Below are positions 45,732 through 55,344 of a stretch of 64,000 bases of DNA, piece by piece. The number at the start of each line of letters is the position of its first letter. Within the stretch, counting starts at the first letter, position 1. The notes beneath the pieces were generated by a model, which did not search any database, had not been told where the DNA came from, and saw only the letters and a list, made by a program, of their open reading frames with translations. The position numbers and the translations under genes are program-made. Source of the DNA: Paraspadella gotoi (lineage: Eukaryota > Chaetognatha); contig CM119270.1 of the NCBI GenBank assembly GCA_051294375.1, forward strand, positions 1,299,598 through 1,363,597, read 5' to 3'.

Positions 45732-45987
45732 CGCGAAACTCGTGATCTTTGCTACGAATATTGAAAAGAAAGTTTTAAATAAAATCGTCGATCACCTTAA
45801 TCTTTGCCCAAATGATATAGAGCAAAAAAATTAATATGGTCGAAACAGCTTCAAGTTAAGAGGGTCAAACCGTTATGTTTTCAGCTTTACCCCGTTCACT
45901 TGAGATCCCTTAAGTCCTAGTCAGATCAAGTCATTTCGGAACATAGACAAGAAAAAGAAAAGAAAGAAAAGAAAGAAAGAATCGGTT

Positions 45988-46070
45988 TCTCCCTTCATTC
46001 GTTGAGAGAGATGGAAAAAGAATTCGGACGACCCGGGACCACCCAGGTTCGTCCGCTCTCTCTCTCTCTC

Positions 46071-46104
<34 letters not shown>

Positions 46105-46454
46105 TCCTCTTCTCTTCTTCTTCAAAAAGTGTTCTCTTACCGCTTAGCTGATCTTTTTTTGATTTTTTATTACTCTCTTTAAAACGAACCAATCTTTTAT
46201 AGATTTTAAAGTGATTTCACGGTAATTCCCTTCTCCTCTTCTCCTCTCTCTCCTCTCGGGACCTCTCTCTCTCTCCCCCTCTCTCTCTTCTCTCCTCCTT
46301 CTCCTTCTCTCTCTCTCTCTCTCTCTTTCTCTCTATTCTCCCTCGGTCTCTTCTTCCCTCTTCTATATCTCTCTCTTCATTCTCTCTCTCCTCTCTCTCT
46401 CGTCTTCTCTCTCTCTCTCTCTCCTCTCTCTCTCGTCTCTATATCTTCCTCCTA

Positions 46455-46485
<31 letters not shown>

Positions 46486-46903
46486 TCCACGGCGAAGGTG
46501 ATCTAAGAATTCGAATTGAATTCTAAGCAAAATCATGAGACTGTGAGCATCTGGAGATGACGATCGATGACGAACGACGACGAGTAGATGAGGATGATGA
46601 CACGAACCGATGACGACCGACTAAGACGACGACGATGATGACGACGACGATGATGACGACGACAGCGGGACGAGAGATGAGAGACGAGGAGCGTGGAGGA
46701 CATGACTCATGACACGAATCACACAACGAAAAAACAACTTGATTTCTTTATATTCAGAAACATCGAGCTGCCGTGTGCCGGACCTCCCTTCGACCTACTT
46801 CCTCCTCTTTCTCCTGCTTCCTCCTCCTTCTCCTCTTCCTCCTTTTTCTTTGTCCTCCTCTTCTCTCTCATCTCTCTCTCTCTCTCTCTCTCATCCTCTC
46901 TGG
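45988..46903. repeat. segment D, copy 2, gap-free
   Basis: Contains (CT)n runs, the block 46208-46501 and the triplet array 46555-46672. It continues past 46901 into GGAGGTTTGGATATTTTGG without a gap. Confidence 0.9.
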
Positions 46904-47084
46904 AGGTTTGGATATTTTGGTGGAGGATGGCGCCACCATCGACTTGGGAAAGGTGACGCCTTGTTTGTCGTTTCGGACACCCGCGGGGCGACCACCAATT
47001 GGAAGGGAGGCTGAGGGTCGGCTGGGTTTGGAAAACGTGGTTGGTAGCTGAAGGCATCATCCATGCATAGAGATAGACCTGGCA

Positions 47085-47152
47085 AGCTTTGTGATGTGAT
47101 TAGTCAGATGATTGATGGCCCTAAAAAGGACGACCAATCACATCACAAAGCT
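47085..47152. repeat. 21-bp inverted repeat (hairpin) with 26-base loop
   Basis: Arms 47085-47105 (AGCTTTGTGATGTGATTAGTC) and 47132-47152 are reverse complements with one mismatch. A degraded counterpart is in the other A copy near 27617-27685. Could be an unpaired MITE end or a transcript hairpin. Confidence 0.6.
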
Positions 47153-47452
47153 AATAAAGTCCATCTATTGGTGCACTTTGTAGATGGCGTTGTAGAAAAA
47201 AAAAGAGTTACCTGGTAACTTGGTAGGAAAGCTTTGCAAAGACTGTCTGTGGGTTTTTTGGCACCTCTAACTGGGATGGAATGGTTAGAGGGATTGGAAT
47301 CATCCGGCGTTGGCCTTACTCGATGACGCCGTGGTCCCTATAGTTGGCCATGGACACATTTGTGGGCCTCTTTTGGTGGTCTCCCGTCTAAAGGTTCTGA
47401 ATGACGTGTTGACGATCTGTTTGGTCAAAGAGGAAAAGAAGAAAAAAAATTG

Positions 47453-47520
47453 GAAGAAGAAGAAGAAGAAGAAGAAGAAGAAGAAGAAGAAGAAGAAGAA
47501 GAAGAAGAAGAAGAAGAAGA
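47453..47520. repeat. (GAA)n triplet array
   Basis: About 22 near-perfect GAA units. The equivalent part of the other A copy (27240-27320) is an imperfect TTC/CTC mix, so the two copies differ here by much more than elsewhere. Confidence 0.9.
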
Positions 47521-47859
47521 CGAGGACACGAATCTGAGGGGATGGCATCTTTTTTGGGCACAGTTCAAATATTTAAGGAGAGCGGGAGTGAGAGGGAGGA
47601 AGAGAGGAAAAGAGGGAGAGAGAGAGAGAGTTAAAGAAAGAGAGAGAAGGGGAGGGGGCGAGAGAGGAGGACGATGGAGGAGGAGACAGCGAGAGTATGA
47701 GAGAAATACAAGGCACCGTAGGAAGGGGAACGAGCGAGAGACGGCGGGAGCCCAGGAGAGACGGCGTGAAATCCATGAGACAGGAAATGAGAGAGAAAGA
47801 GAAAGCAGTGAAGAGTTTGGAATATAGGACTACCGTGAGATCGCAACCACAAACAAGGC

Positions 47860-48060
47860 GCTGCAGATAAGAAACAAAAAACGTAACAGAGCAGAAATAC
47901 TTTATTCACAACAATAATAAACATTTTTAACAGTTATAAACTTCTAATAATACAAATTTTCTCATACTAAAGTTATAAGTGATTCACAATTACTTCGCGC
48001 CAAACAACAAAAATTATAACAACCTCAGTGCAAACGGTCATGTCCCTGATCCCCCCTGAT
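47860..48060. other. AT-rich insert within inverted A
   Basis: Present only in this copy of A; no gene. Confidence 0.4.
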
Positions 48061-48116
48061 TCAAAAACTCTCTCCTCTCTTCTCTTCTCTTCCTTCTTTC
48101 TCTCTCTCTTCTCTCT

Positions 48117-48147
<31 letters not shown>

Positions 48148-48240
48148 TATCCTTTTCTCTCGAGGCCAGCTGCACCACAATTTCAAGTGCTGCCGCAGCC
48201 GCGAGAAGAGTAAGCCCCTCTCTCTCTCTCTCCTCTCTCG

Positions 48241-48293
<53 letters not shown>

Positions 48294-48295
48294 GA
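48061..48295. repeat. (CT)n arrays
   Basis: Two CT-rich arrays either side of a short GC-rich island near 48163-48210. Confidence 0.85.
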
Positions 48296-48349
48296 GCTCC
48301 ACCCGCAGCGCAGGAACGAAAACGAGAAAATCGTTGGCGTAGCGTCGGA

Positions 48350-48374
48350 NNNNNNNNNNNNNNNNNNNNNNNNN
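48350..48374. other. 25-N gap
   Basis: Exactly 25 N. Right of it, sequence matches the reverse complement of about 27124 downward. Confidence 0.9.
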
Positions 48375-48986
48375 AGAGAGTGGATGGAGGGGAGTTAGAA
48401 TAGAAAGAGGGAGAGGGAGAGAGAGAGGGAGGAGACAGAGGGAAAAGGAGTCAAAAGGGGGAAGAAGGAGAGAGAGGAGATGTTAATGAGAGACAGCGGT
48501 GGAGTAGGACTGACGAGGAGTCAAAGAGATGAAGAGAGAGAGACGGAGGACGAAGGGAGACGAGAGAGAGGAGCGAGGAAGAAGGTCAGAGGGAAGAGAT
48601 AGGAAAAGGGAAGAAAGGAGGGAAAGATAGAAACTGAAAAAAAGAGATAATTTTCAGTGGATCAATGCCAACTTTTTTTTTAGCTTAGTTAATACGAAGG
48701 ATTAATAAACGAAAATCTGAATCATTGTTAGATTTAGTCGATGTCGTGTCGTGTCGTGTCGGGTCGTTCGTGAGTGGTCGTGTTGTTGTCGGTCGTTTGT
48801 GTTGTGGTTGTGTTGTTTGGTGGTGTAAGTGTTGGATTGAATCGCGATTTCTACGAAGAATTTGTTTAAAAAATCATTTAACATTGATTAATAAACTTAA
48901 ATGAACGTGATGATCCTCAAGGGGTTGATTGAAATAATTAAATCCAAAAAAAAAAGAGAAATAATTGTGCAGGATATTTGTAGACG

Positions 48987-49402
48987 ATGACGACGGATGA
49001 TATTGATGATGGAGAATGATGATGATTGGATGATTGGATGACGATGTTAATTGATGATAAATTGATTCAAAAATCCCTTCGGTCTCGAATCGGTGCAACA
49101 CATTCAATGCTTTCTACAAAGGGTGCACATAGACAATGATTTCTTTTTCTTTCTTTCCCTGTCTCTTTCTGTTCTCTTGTGCGTCCTGCTTTCGTGCTGC
49201 CGTGTCTGCTCTGTGGCTGCACTGCGCACCCGAAAGCCGAAGAAATATAGTCCGGATCGATTGTGTTGTAGAACAGGACAGAGATGTGTACGTTTGGGCG
49301 CGAATTTGTCTTGCGTCGTGTGTGAAATCTTCGATGCAGTGATTTGATTGTGCGTCGGACCGTGAACGAGGAATTCGTTAAACATATTTGCACAACCGAC
49401 GC
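48987..49402. repeat. base-perfect 416-bp inverted block, copy 2
   Basis: Exact reverse complement of 26067-26482. Its right limit (49402) falls at the start of a 10-bp palindrome CGACGCGTCG (49402-49411), where copy 1 switches to a GA run. The 121-residue minus frame 49104-49469 runs across this limit. Confidence 0.85.
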
Positions 49403-49477
49403 GACGCGTCGTCGCAGCGGCAGAAACTCGACGCAGCAGCCGACGGTTTTTCGCTTTCTCAGTTTTCATGGTTTTTA
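49403..49477. promoter_or_regulatory. CpG-rich leader upstream of the candidate 5' exon
   Basis: Dense CG dinucleotides and GCAGC steps between the 416-bp block and the ATG at 49478. Composition suits a promoter or 5' UTR. No TATA box is seen. Confidence 0.3.
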
Positions 49478-49626
49478 ATGGAGGAGGAAGAGGATGAGGA
49501 GGAGGAGGAGGAAGGGGGGAGAGAGAAATCGAACCGGCACCTGCTCTGGCTTAGGAGGGCGAAGGGGGAAAAGGAGGAGGAAGAGGAGGAAGATTATACG
49601 AAAAAGGTGAGGCGCGGATTATCTGG
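49478..49626 (+). CDS. candidate 5' coding exon, acidic Glu-rich N-terminus
   Basis: ATG at 49478 opens a frame beginning MEEEEDEEEEEEGGREKSNR. A basic patch (HLLWLRRAKG) and a second Glu run ending DYTKK follow. Two donor-like sites lie at its end: GTGAGG after TACGAAAAAG (49607) and a better GTGAGT at 49627, just before the in-frame stop. Exon use of the latter gives 149 coding bases. CpG-rich DNA upstream and AT-rich repeat-poor DNA downstream fit a first exon followed by an intron. The GAG/GAA composition could also be simple-repeat drift. Family unknown. Confidence 0.3.
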
Positions 49627-50148
49627 GTGAGTTTTGTTTGGTGGATCCGTTTTCGTCGTCGTCGTCGCCGTCGTCTTCGTCGTCGTCGTCGTCGTCCTCT
49701 CTCTGCCTGACCCCGAGGGACGTGACGAACTCCGCAGCGAAAAAGGGTGAGTGAAAAGTGAGTGAAAATCTGTCGTCCGTTGGGGATGAGTAAGTTAGGT
49801 TAGATCGGTGAGTAAAAGTTGTGACGTTTAAATAATATTTTTAATCGTTTTTTTTAATAATAAGTCAAAATTTAATTATAGATTACCAAAATTCAGTCGA
49901 TGAGTATAGCCGAACTAAATGCACTATATATTACATCTGTTGGGATTGAACATATGAAATCTTTTTGAATATAAAGTGGAATTATTTGGTATAAATTATA
50001 TAAAGCGCATGTTTTTGATTGGGTAATTTTCAACATTGAAATTGAAACTGTAAATAACTATTGAATTATTTATTTCCCCACTGAATCAAATATGAAACTT
50101 TCTTTATTTAAATAAACGGTTGGACATTAGTTATCTCTCTCCTTATAA

Positions 50149-50179
50149 CATAGAACTCACTGGTGGGGTGAATTCTATG
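50149..50179. repeat. short stem-loop
   Basis: CATAGAACTCAC (50149) and GTGAATTCTATG (50168) pair 11 of 12 with a 7-base loop. Confidence 0.4.
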
Positions 50180-50264
50180 CTTTCAAAATACGGGTAAGAC
50201 ATGATTTCTTTCACGTTAATCATTCAATACCGGTATTAGCCTTTATTAAAAAGAAACTAAAAAA

Positions 50265-50284
50265 CGATTTTTCATAGGTAAGAA
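50265..50284 (+). other. recursive-splice-site-like motif
   Basis: A short T-rich stretch and CATAG (to 50277) are followed at once by GTAAGA (from 50278), placing a 3' splice site directly against a 5' splice site. This is the ratchet-point arrangement known from long introns of flies and vertebrates. It lies 650 bases after the candidate donor at 49627. The pyrimidine tract is short, so this is a weak example. Confidence 0.2.
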
Positions 50285-51605
50285 CAACTTTTAATTGATA
50301 TAAAATTGCTCGTAAGATCTCGTCGCGTTTTTTAGTTGATATTAACACTGCTTAGGCAAAAAAATCGGCACTGCTATATTATCTAAACTTTGTTTTGTTT
50401 CCACTGCTTTTTTTGTTTTCTTTCTTTCTCGAACTTCGCCCTGACTCTCTTTTTCTCTTTCTATCTGGTGAAGTATTTTGATTCTTACGCCAACAAATAA
50501 GCGTGTTTTAAATTTTATTTATTTTTCATAGTCCAATCACTCCTGTCCGTACAACTTTCTCACCTCAATACTATCATAACTTCAAATCTTCTTTGGTGGA
50601 CGTTCTCTCTCTTCTACTCTCTGCTTTCTCTCTCTTCATACATAATGATTGGTAAAATAACACTGCGCTTGGAAAGACTCCCGGAAAAAAGTTTCAAAAC
50701 ATGTCATTTCAAAACAAATTAAAAACTCGTTGTTTTGTAAACAAAAATAAACTTTGTTTTCTCTCTCAATTTTATTTCAGAGAAAGACTTCGTTAGCGGT
50801 ATGATTTATTTCAAAGTTTGGTGCCAGCAGATTTTAAAAAAATCCACAGATTTTTCGAGAAATTTTTCCGCAAAAAACCTGTCGATTGAGAGGAAAAAAA
50901 ATTACTGACGGCTTTCATTACATTAAAAGAATGCGGCTTGTTTTTTAAAATTCGTTTAACCTTTAGTAATTTCTTCATCTATTAAAAACTATAAAATAAG
51001 TCAAAACCGGTTTTTAGGTTTTAAATAAAACGAAACCTCACCAAATACTCACAAATATAAAGTCAGCTTAAATATTTTTTGCCAAGCAAAACTATTAAAT
51101 TCTTTGCCCCTAATGTTAGCTGACCAGAAGCACCAACAATTAGGAAATCGTTGATTTAGAATTGTGACATTTTGAAGTATTTCTCGTTAACAAAATTGTA
51201 TAAAATGTAAAAATGTAATTTTTACTCGTTCAATTTAAAAAATTAATCCATAGGCAAACAATTAATGAGACAATGGCAAATGAACCAACTCAGAGTAGAG
51301 AAGATAAAGAAGGACCCAAAAGCCGGAGTAAAAAATTTTCTTCAATGCGATCTTAGCGTTCAAATCATCTAAGACAAAAGTCAAAATGGACACAAAATGG
51401 ACATAATTTTTTTTATTAAAAGTAGACAAAAAATTGATATTGATTCGTTGATAGAAAAACTGACAGCAGGGATTGATTTAATTAATCTGTTAGTCTTCGC
51501 CAACTTTGTCTTAGAGTTAAAATTAATCTTTTTTGTGGGTAAATATTCTAACAGTATTGAAAAAGTGGTTTTTTGCCTTAAATTCCTCGATAGAAATCAC
51601 TGCCT

Positions 51606-51770
51606 AAAGGACTATGCTGAATAAATTATAAATTATATTAAAGGACTATGCTGAATAAATTATAAATTATATTAAAGGACTATGCTGAATAAATTATAAA
51701 TTATATTAAAGGACTATGCTGAATAAATTATAAATTATATTAAAGGACTATGCTAAATAAATTATAAATG
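51606..51770 (+). repeat. 34-bp minisatellite, five copies
   Basis: Units begin AAAGGACTATGCTGAATAAA at 51606, 51640, 51674, 51708 and 51742; the fifth has AATAAA for GAATAAA and is cut short. A further diverged start (AAAGGACTCTGCTAAACT) occurs at 51823 after unrelated sequence. No spacers, so this is not a CRISPR. Confidence 0.95.
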
Positions 51771-51903
51771 TAGTCGGGCATTGCCTAGGTTCACCCCGCC
51801 TAGAATCATGACATATATATTAAAGGACTCTGCTAAACTTTCAAATGATTTTCTTCCACTGTCAAGGTCAGATACGTTGACCTTCAATGTCATTAGGTTC
51901 AGG

Positions 51904-51967
51904 NNNNNNNNNNNNNNNNNNNNNNNNNNNNNNNNNNNNNNNNNNNNNNNNNNNNNNNNNNNNNNNN
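51904..51967. other. 64-N gap
   Basis: Gap flanked by unique sequence on both sides. Confidence 0.9.
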
Positions 51968-52056
51968 CTACGACCTGATAAAGTCGAAATTGAAGATTCG
52001 ACAACAATATGCAAATGAGATTTTAGCACTTGGTCGATCTGGTTGAGAAAAAAAGC

Positions 52057-52176
52057 TTGCTTGCCCGGATAAGCAGCTTTGAGTTCGTGCTTGCTTGTCG
52101 CGATAAGAAGCTTGAGTTCGTGCTTGCTCGCCCCGATAAGCAGGGTGCGTTCCTGCTTGTTAGCCCTTCTAAGTTC
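52057..52176 (+). repeat. 33/34-bp tandem repeat, 3.6 copies
   Basis: Units start at 52057 (34 bases), 52091 (33), 52124 (33) and 52157 (partial), each opening TTGCT or TTGTT and containing a GATAAGNAG-like core. From the second unit the 33-base period keeps one frame open, giving an 11-residue repeat (VLACRDKKLEF, VLARPDKQGAF, then a diverged unit) within a 64-residue frame at 52030-52224. Confidence 0.7.
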
Positions 52177-52254
52177 TCCGTTATCTTCGTGGGCGGAGTC
52201 TCCTCGAACCTCGAATCCGCTTAATTAAATTCCGAGCTCCAACTTTTTTTTCTG

Positions 52255-52583
52255 AAGGAGAGGAGAGAGGAGAAAGAGAGATAGGAGAGAAGAGAGAGAC
52301 GAAGAGAGAGAGATGAGCAGAGAGAGAGGGATGACGAGAGGAGAGGGAGGAAGAGGACGAGAGAACCGATGAGGGAGAGGAAGAGAGAGAGAGAAAAGGA
52401 AAAAAAAAAAACAGGAACGAGAAGAAAAGGAAAAAAAAAGGAAGGAAAGAAAGAAAGGAAAGAAGATAGAGATAGGACACGAGAGTGGCAGATGAGAGCA
52501 GCATAGAAAGAGTAGATAGAGTGTGAGATGAGAAATATTGAAAGGAAAAAGAGAGAGAGAGAGAAGAGACGAGACGAGAGAGA

Positions 52584-52621
<38 letters not shown>
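52255..52621. repeat. polypurine (GA)-rich tract
   Basis: GAGA and GGAAAAAA runs, nearly all purine on the plus strand. The 165-residue Ser/Leu minus frame over it is an artefact. Confidence 0.85.
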
Positions 52622-52624
<3 letters not shown>

Positions 52625-52710
52625 TAGTAGAACGATCTTGAATAAGCTGAAATTGAAAATTGAACACCCTTGCGTCATCGGTGTTTAATATGGTACATTT
52701 TACATACTTC

Positions 52711-52983
52711 CAGGAAATGAACGAACAAACAAGTCAGCCAATACCGTCTACAAAAAATGAATTTCTCTTACGAATGAGACAACATCTCGCGATTTCCACA
52801 TCGACCAAAGTTTTAATCTCCCTCATTTCCGGAACATATGTTTCGCCTGCGGGGATCGACTTTCAAAAGAGGGGGGGAGAGGGATGTGGAGAGCTTCGGG
52901 CCTTGGAATCGCCGGGACTGAAGGCCTCCTTAGGCCCCCTTAGGCCCTTAAAACCCCGCGGGGCTTCTCTCTCTCTTGCGTAA
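52711..52983 (+). CDS. possible exon, unknown family
   Basis: CATACTTCCAG (ending 52712) is an acceptor-like site, followed by an open frame reading EMNEQTSQPIPSTKNEFLLR and then MRQHLAISTSTKVLISLISG. The frame continues through a GGCCTTAGG-rich stretch into a stop at about 52983. The first 60 residues look ordinary and non-repetitive; the tail does not. No donor is evident. Low confidence. Confidence 0.2.
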   Translation, partial: QEMNEQTSQPIPSTKNEFLLRMRQHLAISTSTKVLISLISGTYVSPAGIDFQKRGGEGCGELRALESPGLKASLGPLRPLKPRGASLSLA

Positions 52984-53022
52984 AGAAGAATAAATGTAGA
53001 TTTGAAAAAAAAGAAAAAAAAT

Positions 53023-53023
<1 letters not shown>

Positions 53024-53074
<51 letters not shown>
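53024..53074. repeat. (CGT)n microsatellite, 17 units
   Basis: A pure CGT array. Confidence 0.95.
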
Positions 53075-53273
53075 AATCCAAGTAAAGTCAAAAAAGTTTT
53101 CTTCGTTTGAAATCCAAGTATTTTTAAAAACTTGAATATATTTTAATGTTTTTTTTGAAAAAAAAAAATTGAGGTTAAAACTATAAGGACGTTAAAAAAT
53201 ATTTTTTTACTTTTTTATAATTTTAACAAACAAGTTAAAACTATCGAGACGATAATAGTTTTAAATATCGGGA

Positions 53274-53276
<3 letters not shown>

Positions 53277-53306
<30 letters not shown>
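53277..53306. repeat. (CT)n microsatellite
   Basis: About 15 CT units. Confidence 0.9.
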
Positions 53307-53310
<4 letters not shown>

Positions 53311-53379
53311 TTCGTCAAGAGGTCCATTAATCCATAGCCAGAGCTCGGCATGATAAGGCATGACTAAAACTCCATTAAG

Positions 53380-53589
53380 ATGTCAAAGCCTCCTTCCTCT
53401 TTTTCCGTCGGCGGGTTTTTGGCCGGGTGGAGGGAGGAAGAGGAGGAGGAGGAGGAGGAAGAGGAGGAGGAGGAGGAAGATGACACGGGAAGAGGAGATT
53501 ATGTCAGGGATTATGACATTATGACAAAGTTGTCGTCGATAGCAAGAGATAAAATTATGTCATTATATACCACGATTGAAAATCAATAG
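53380..53589 (+). CDS. candidate 69-aa small ORF with poly-Glu tract
   Basis: A complete ATG-to-stop frame: MSKPPSSFSVGGFLAGWR, about fifteen Glu and two Asp, then GRGDYVRDYDIMTKLSSIAR and a short tail ending IENQ. The start context has A at -3. Non-repeat parts on both sides of the Glu run have varied codons. It resembles the candidate exon at 49478 only in its acidic run. It could be a small acidic protein, an exon, or a chance frame across a GAG/GAA array. Confidence 0.28.
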   Translation: MSKPPSSFSVGGFLAGWREEEEEEEEEEEEEEEDDTGRGDYVRDYDIMTKLSSIARDKIMSLYTTIENQ

Positions 53590-53825
53590 AAAAAAACTCT
53601 ATTTCGATTATTCGTATGTAGATGTATGATTTTATGTATTGAAATAAAAAAAAAATTAGTATTCATATGTAAATTCTTTTCCACTTTTTAAAGTTGTTTA
53701 TATTTAAACATCAAGTCCAATATAATAGATAAATTAGTAACGTTGTAATTTTCATAAAAATATGATAAAAAAATGTCACAAATGACTAAGATCACGACAC
53801 TGGTGATCACAACGGAGACGAAAAC

Positions 53826-53826
53826 A

Positions 53827-53861
<35 letters not shown>
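53826..53861. repeat. (ACG)n microsatellite
   Basis: Twelve ACG units, opposite in orientation to the (CGT)n at 53024. Confidence 0.95.
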
Positions 53862-53863
<2 letters not shown>

Positions 53864-53941
53864 CGCCGTCCACCGGCTGAACAATAATGGCGTAAACTGT
53901 AAATTGGATGGCAAACAACAAACATTGGCGGCGGTCAAACC

Positions 53942-54093
53942 TGGAGAGAGAGATGAGGTGAGAGAGGGAGACGGAGAGAGGATAGAGAAGATGAGAGAGA
54001 GAGAGAGACAGATGAGAGAGAGAGAGACGACGAGAGAGAGATGACGAGGAGAGAAGGAGATACGAGAGATAGAGAGAGAAGAGAGAGAGCCAG
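53942..54093. repeat. (GA)-rich degenerate array
   Basis: GAGAGA with frequent single-base interruptions. Confidence 0.8.
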
Positions 54094-54992
54094 AGACGTT
54101 AAGGGATAATGGAAAGTATACAGAAAATGCGTAGAAAACTTAATGGATTATTGGCAAGAAAAAGGCTGGAAAAGGGGAAAAAAATAGGAAACAAGAAAAA
54201 AAGTGAGAGAACAAAACAAAATAAAATATGATTTTAAGTTTAAGGATAAATCCACGATAAAATTAAATTAGAAATTTTAATAAAATACATATTTTTTTAA
54301 AAATTATCTTAGCTTATTTCAATTTAATGTCATTTATTGTTAATCTAAAGAAACCGAACTAACCGTCCGAATTTAATAATTAATTTCTTAAACAAACGAA
54401 CAAGCCGTCAATAGCGGAAAAAAAAGTTAATATTTTACATTTGAACAAAGGGAGAGATATTAACAATTAACAATAACACCTAATAATAGAACAAAAATAT
54501 TAAAACAAATATATCAACTGCAATAAAAATATCGATTCTTCTCAAACGACCATCGCAACAATACAACACAACAACAACATCAACAACACTAGCCAGCAGC
54601 AGCAGCAGCAGAACGAGGCGATTCTTTTCTCACTTTCATCCCTTTTTTTCTCTCAGTCCAAAAATGAAAAAGAAAAAGTTTTTGTGTTGTTGGATTTCTG
54701 GTCAAAAAACTTCGTAAATTTTAAGTTTATTTATTCTTTTCTTTCAAGTTATTTTCTTTTTTACGAATTTTTTTCTATTTTTTTATTTTTCTTTTCTTTT
54801 CATTTTCTATTTTTTTTTTTCATTTTCTATTTTTCTTTCATTTTCTATTATTTCTATTTTTTCTTCTATTTTTTCTATTTGTTTTTCTTTTCTCTTCTTT
54901 CAGATTCACCGGATTTTTGTGTTTGTTTATCTCGAATCTTTTTTTGTTTGGAAACAAGGAATCTGGCGGGAAAAAAAATCGTTAAACTGTTC

Positions 54993-55032
<40 letters not shown>

Positions 55033-55338
55033 GAGAGAAAGAGAGACGAGAGAGATGAGAGGAGAGAGAGAGAGAAGAGAGAGGATTAAAAAATGGCGGA
55101 GTGTCAGAGTCTCAATTCTTTGTTTGTTCTCGAGGAGAAAGAAAAAAAGACGAAATCGATTTGTTCTTAGGGTCATTTGTTCTCGTTAAGAACAATCGCT
55201 TAAGAACAATATCTTTTCCATTTTTATCCCTTTCTATTTTATTTGTATTCCCTTTTTCTATTTTTTTCCCATTTTCCATTTTCTTCGGTCAATTATTCAT
55301 TTTTTCTATCCAAAAATGGATAGATTCCTTCTTTTTTT
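54094..55338. repeat. direct duplicate, noisy copy 1 (partner 56217-57415)
   Basis: Ordered blocks shared with the partner: GACGTTAAGGGATAATGGAA, GATTTTAAGTTTAAGGATAA, AATAACAATTAACAATAACA-like DNA, an AGCAGCAGC patch, TCAGATTCACCGGATTTTTG, GCGGAGTG and CCAAAAATGGATAGATTCC. This copy has more inserted bases, including ones that break the short frame intact in copy 2. Confidence 0.9.
54903..54904 (+). other. 3' splice-site consensus, copy 1
   Basis: A T-rich tract of about 150 bases ends TTTTCTCTTCTTTCAG before ATTCACCGG. This is among the strongest acceptor-like sequences in the window and is conserved in copy 2 (after 57024). Confidence 0.3.
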
Positions 55339-55344
55339 GGAACT

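Larger units (their letters stand above)
39650..45987. repeat. segment C, 6,338-bp identical block, copy 2
   Basis: Offset 10,612 from copy 1, with no difference found. Contains the second copies of the CpG island (40162-40482), dispersed repeat, SINE (42647-42862), degenerate minisatellite (43777-43957) and AT-rich DNA. Confidence 0.95.
46904..49402. repeat. segment A, inverted copy
   Basis: Reverse complement of 26067-27853 in ordered blocks, with an extra insert of about 0.7 kb at roughly 47640-48374 that consists mainly of GA/CT arrays and AT-rich DNA. Contains the 25-N gap at 48350-48374. Confidence 0.85.
49627..51605 (+). other. intron-like AT-rich DNA
   Basis: A (GTC)n patch at 49653-49695, then about 1.9 kb of AT-rich non-repetitive DNA. 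A 75-residue plus frame at 51397-51624 is not convincing. Contains the recursive-splice-like motif at 50277. Confidence 0.35.

Noticed and set aside
26067-49402. Polinton/Maverick-type giant transposon with terminal inverted repeats
   Set aside because: No polymerase, integrase, ATPase or protease frame is visible between the arms, and the inverted arms coincide with gap-filling artefacts.
49104-49469. 121-residue minus frame as a gene divergent from the 49478 exon
   Set aside because: The two ATGs would be only about 9 bases apart back to back. The C-terminal half is Arg/Lys repeat, and the frame crosses an assembly block boundary.
51606-51770. Evenly spaced direct repeats as a CRISPR array
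   Set aside because: 34-bp units are contiguous with no spacers, and the genome is eukaryotic.
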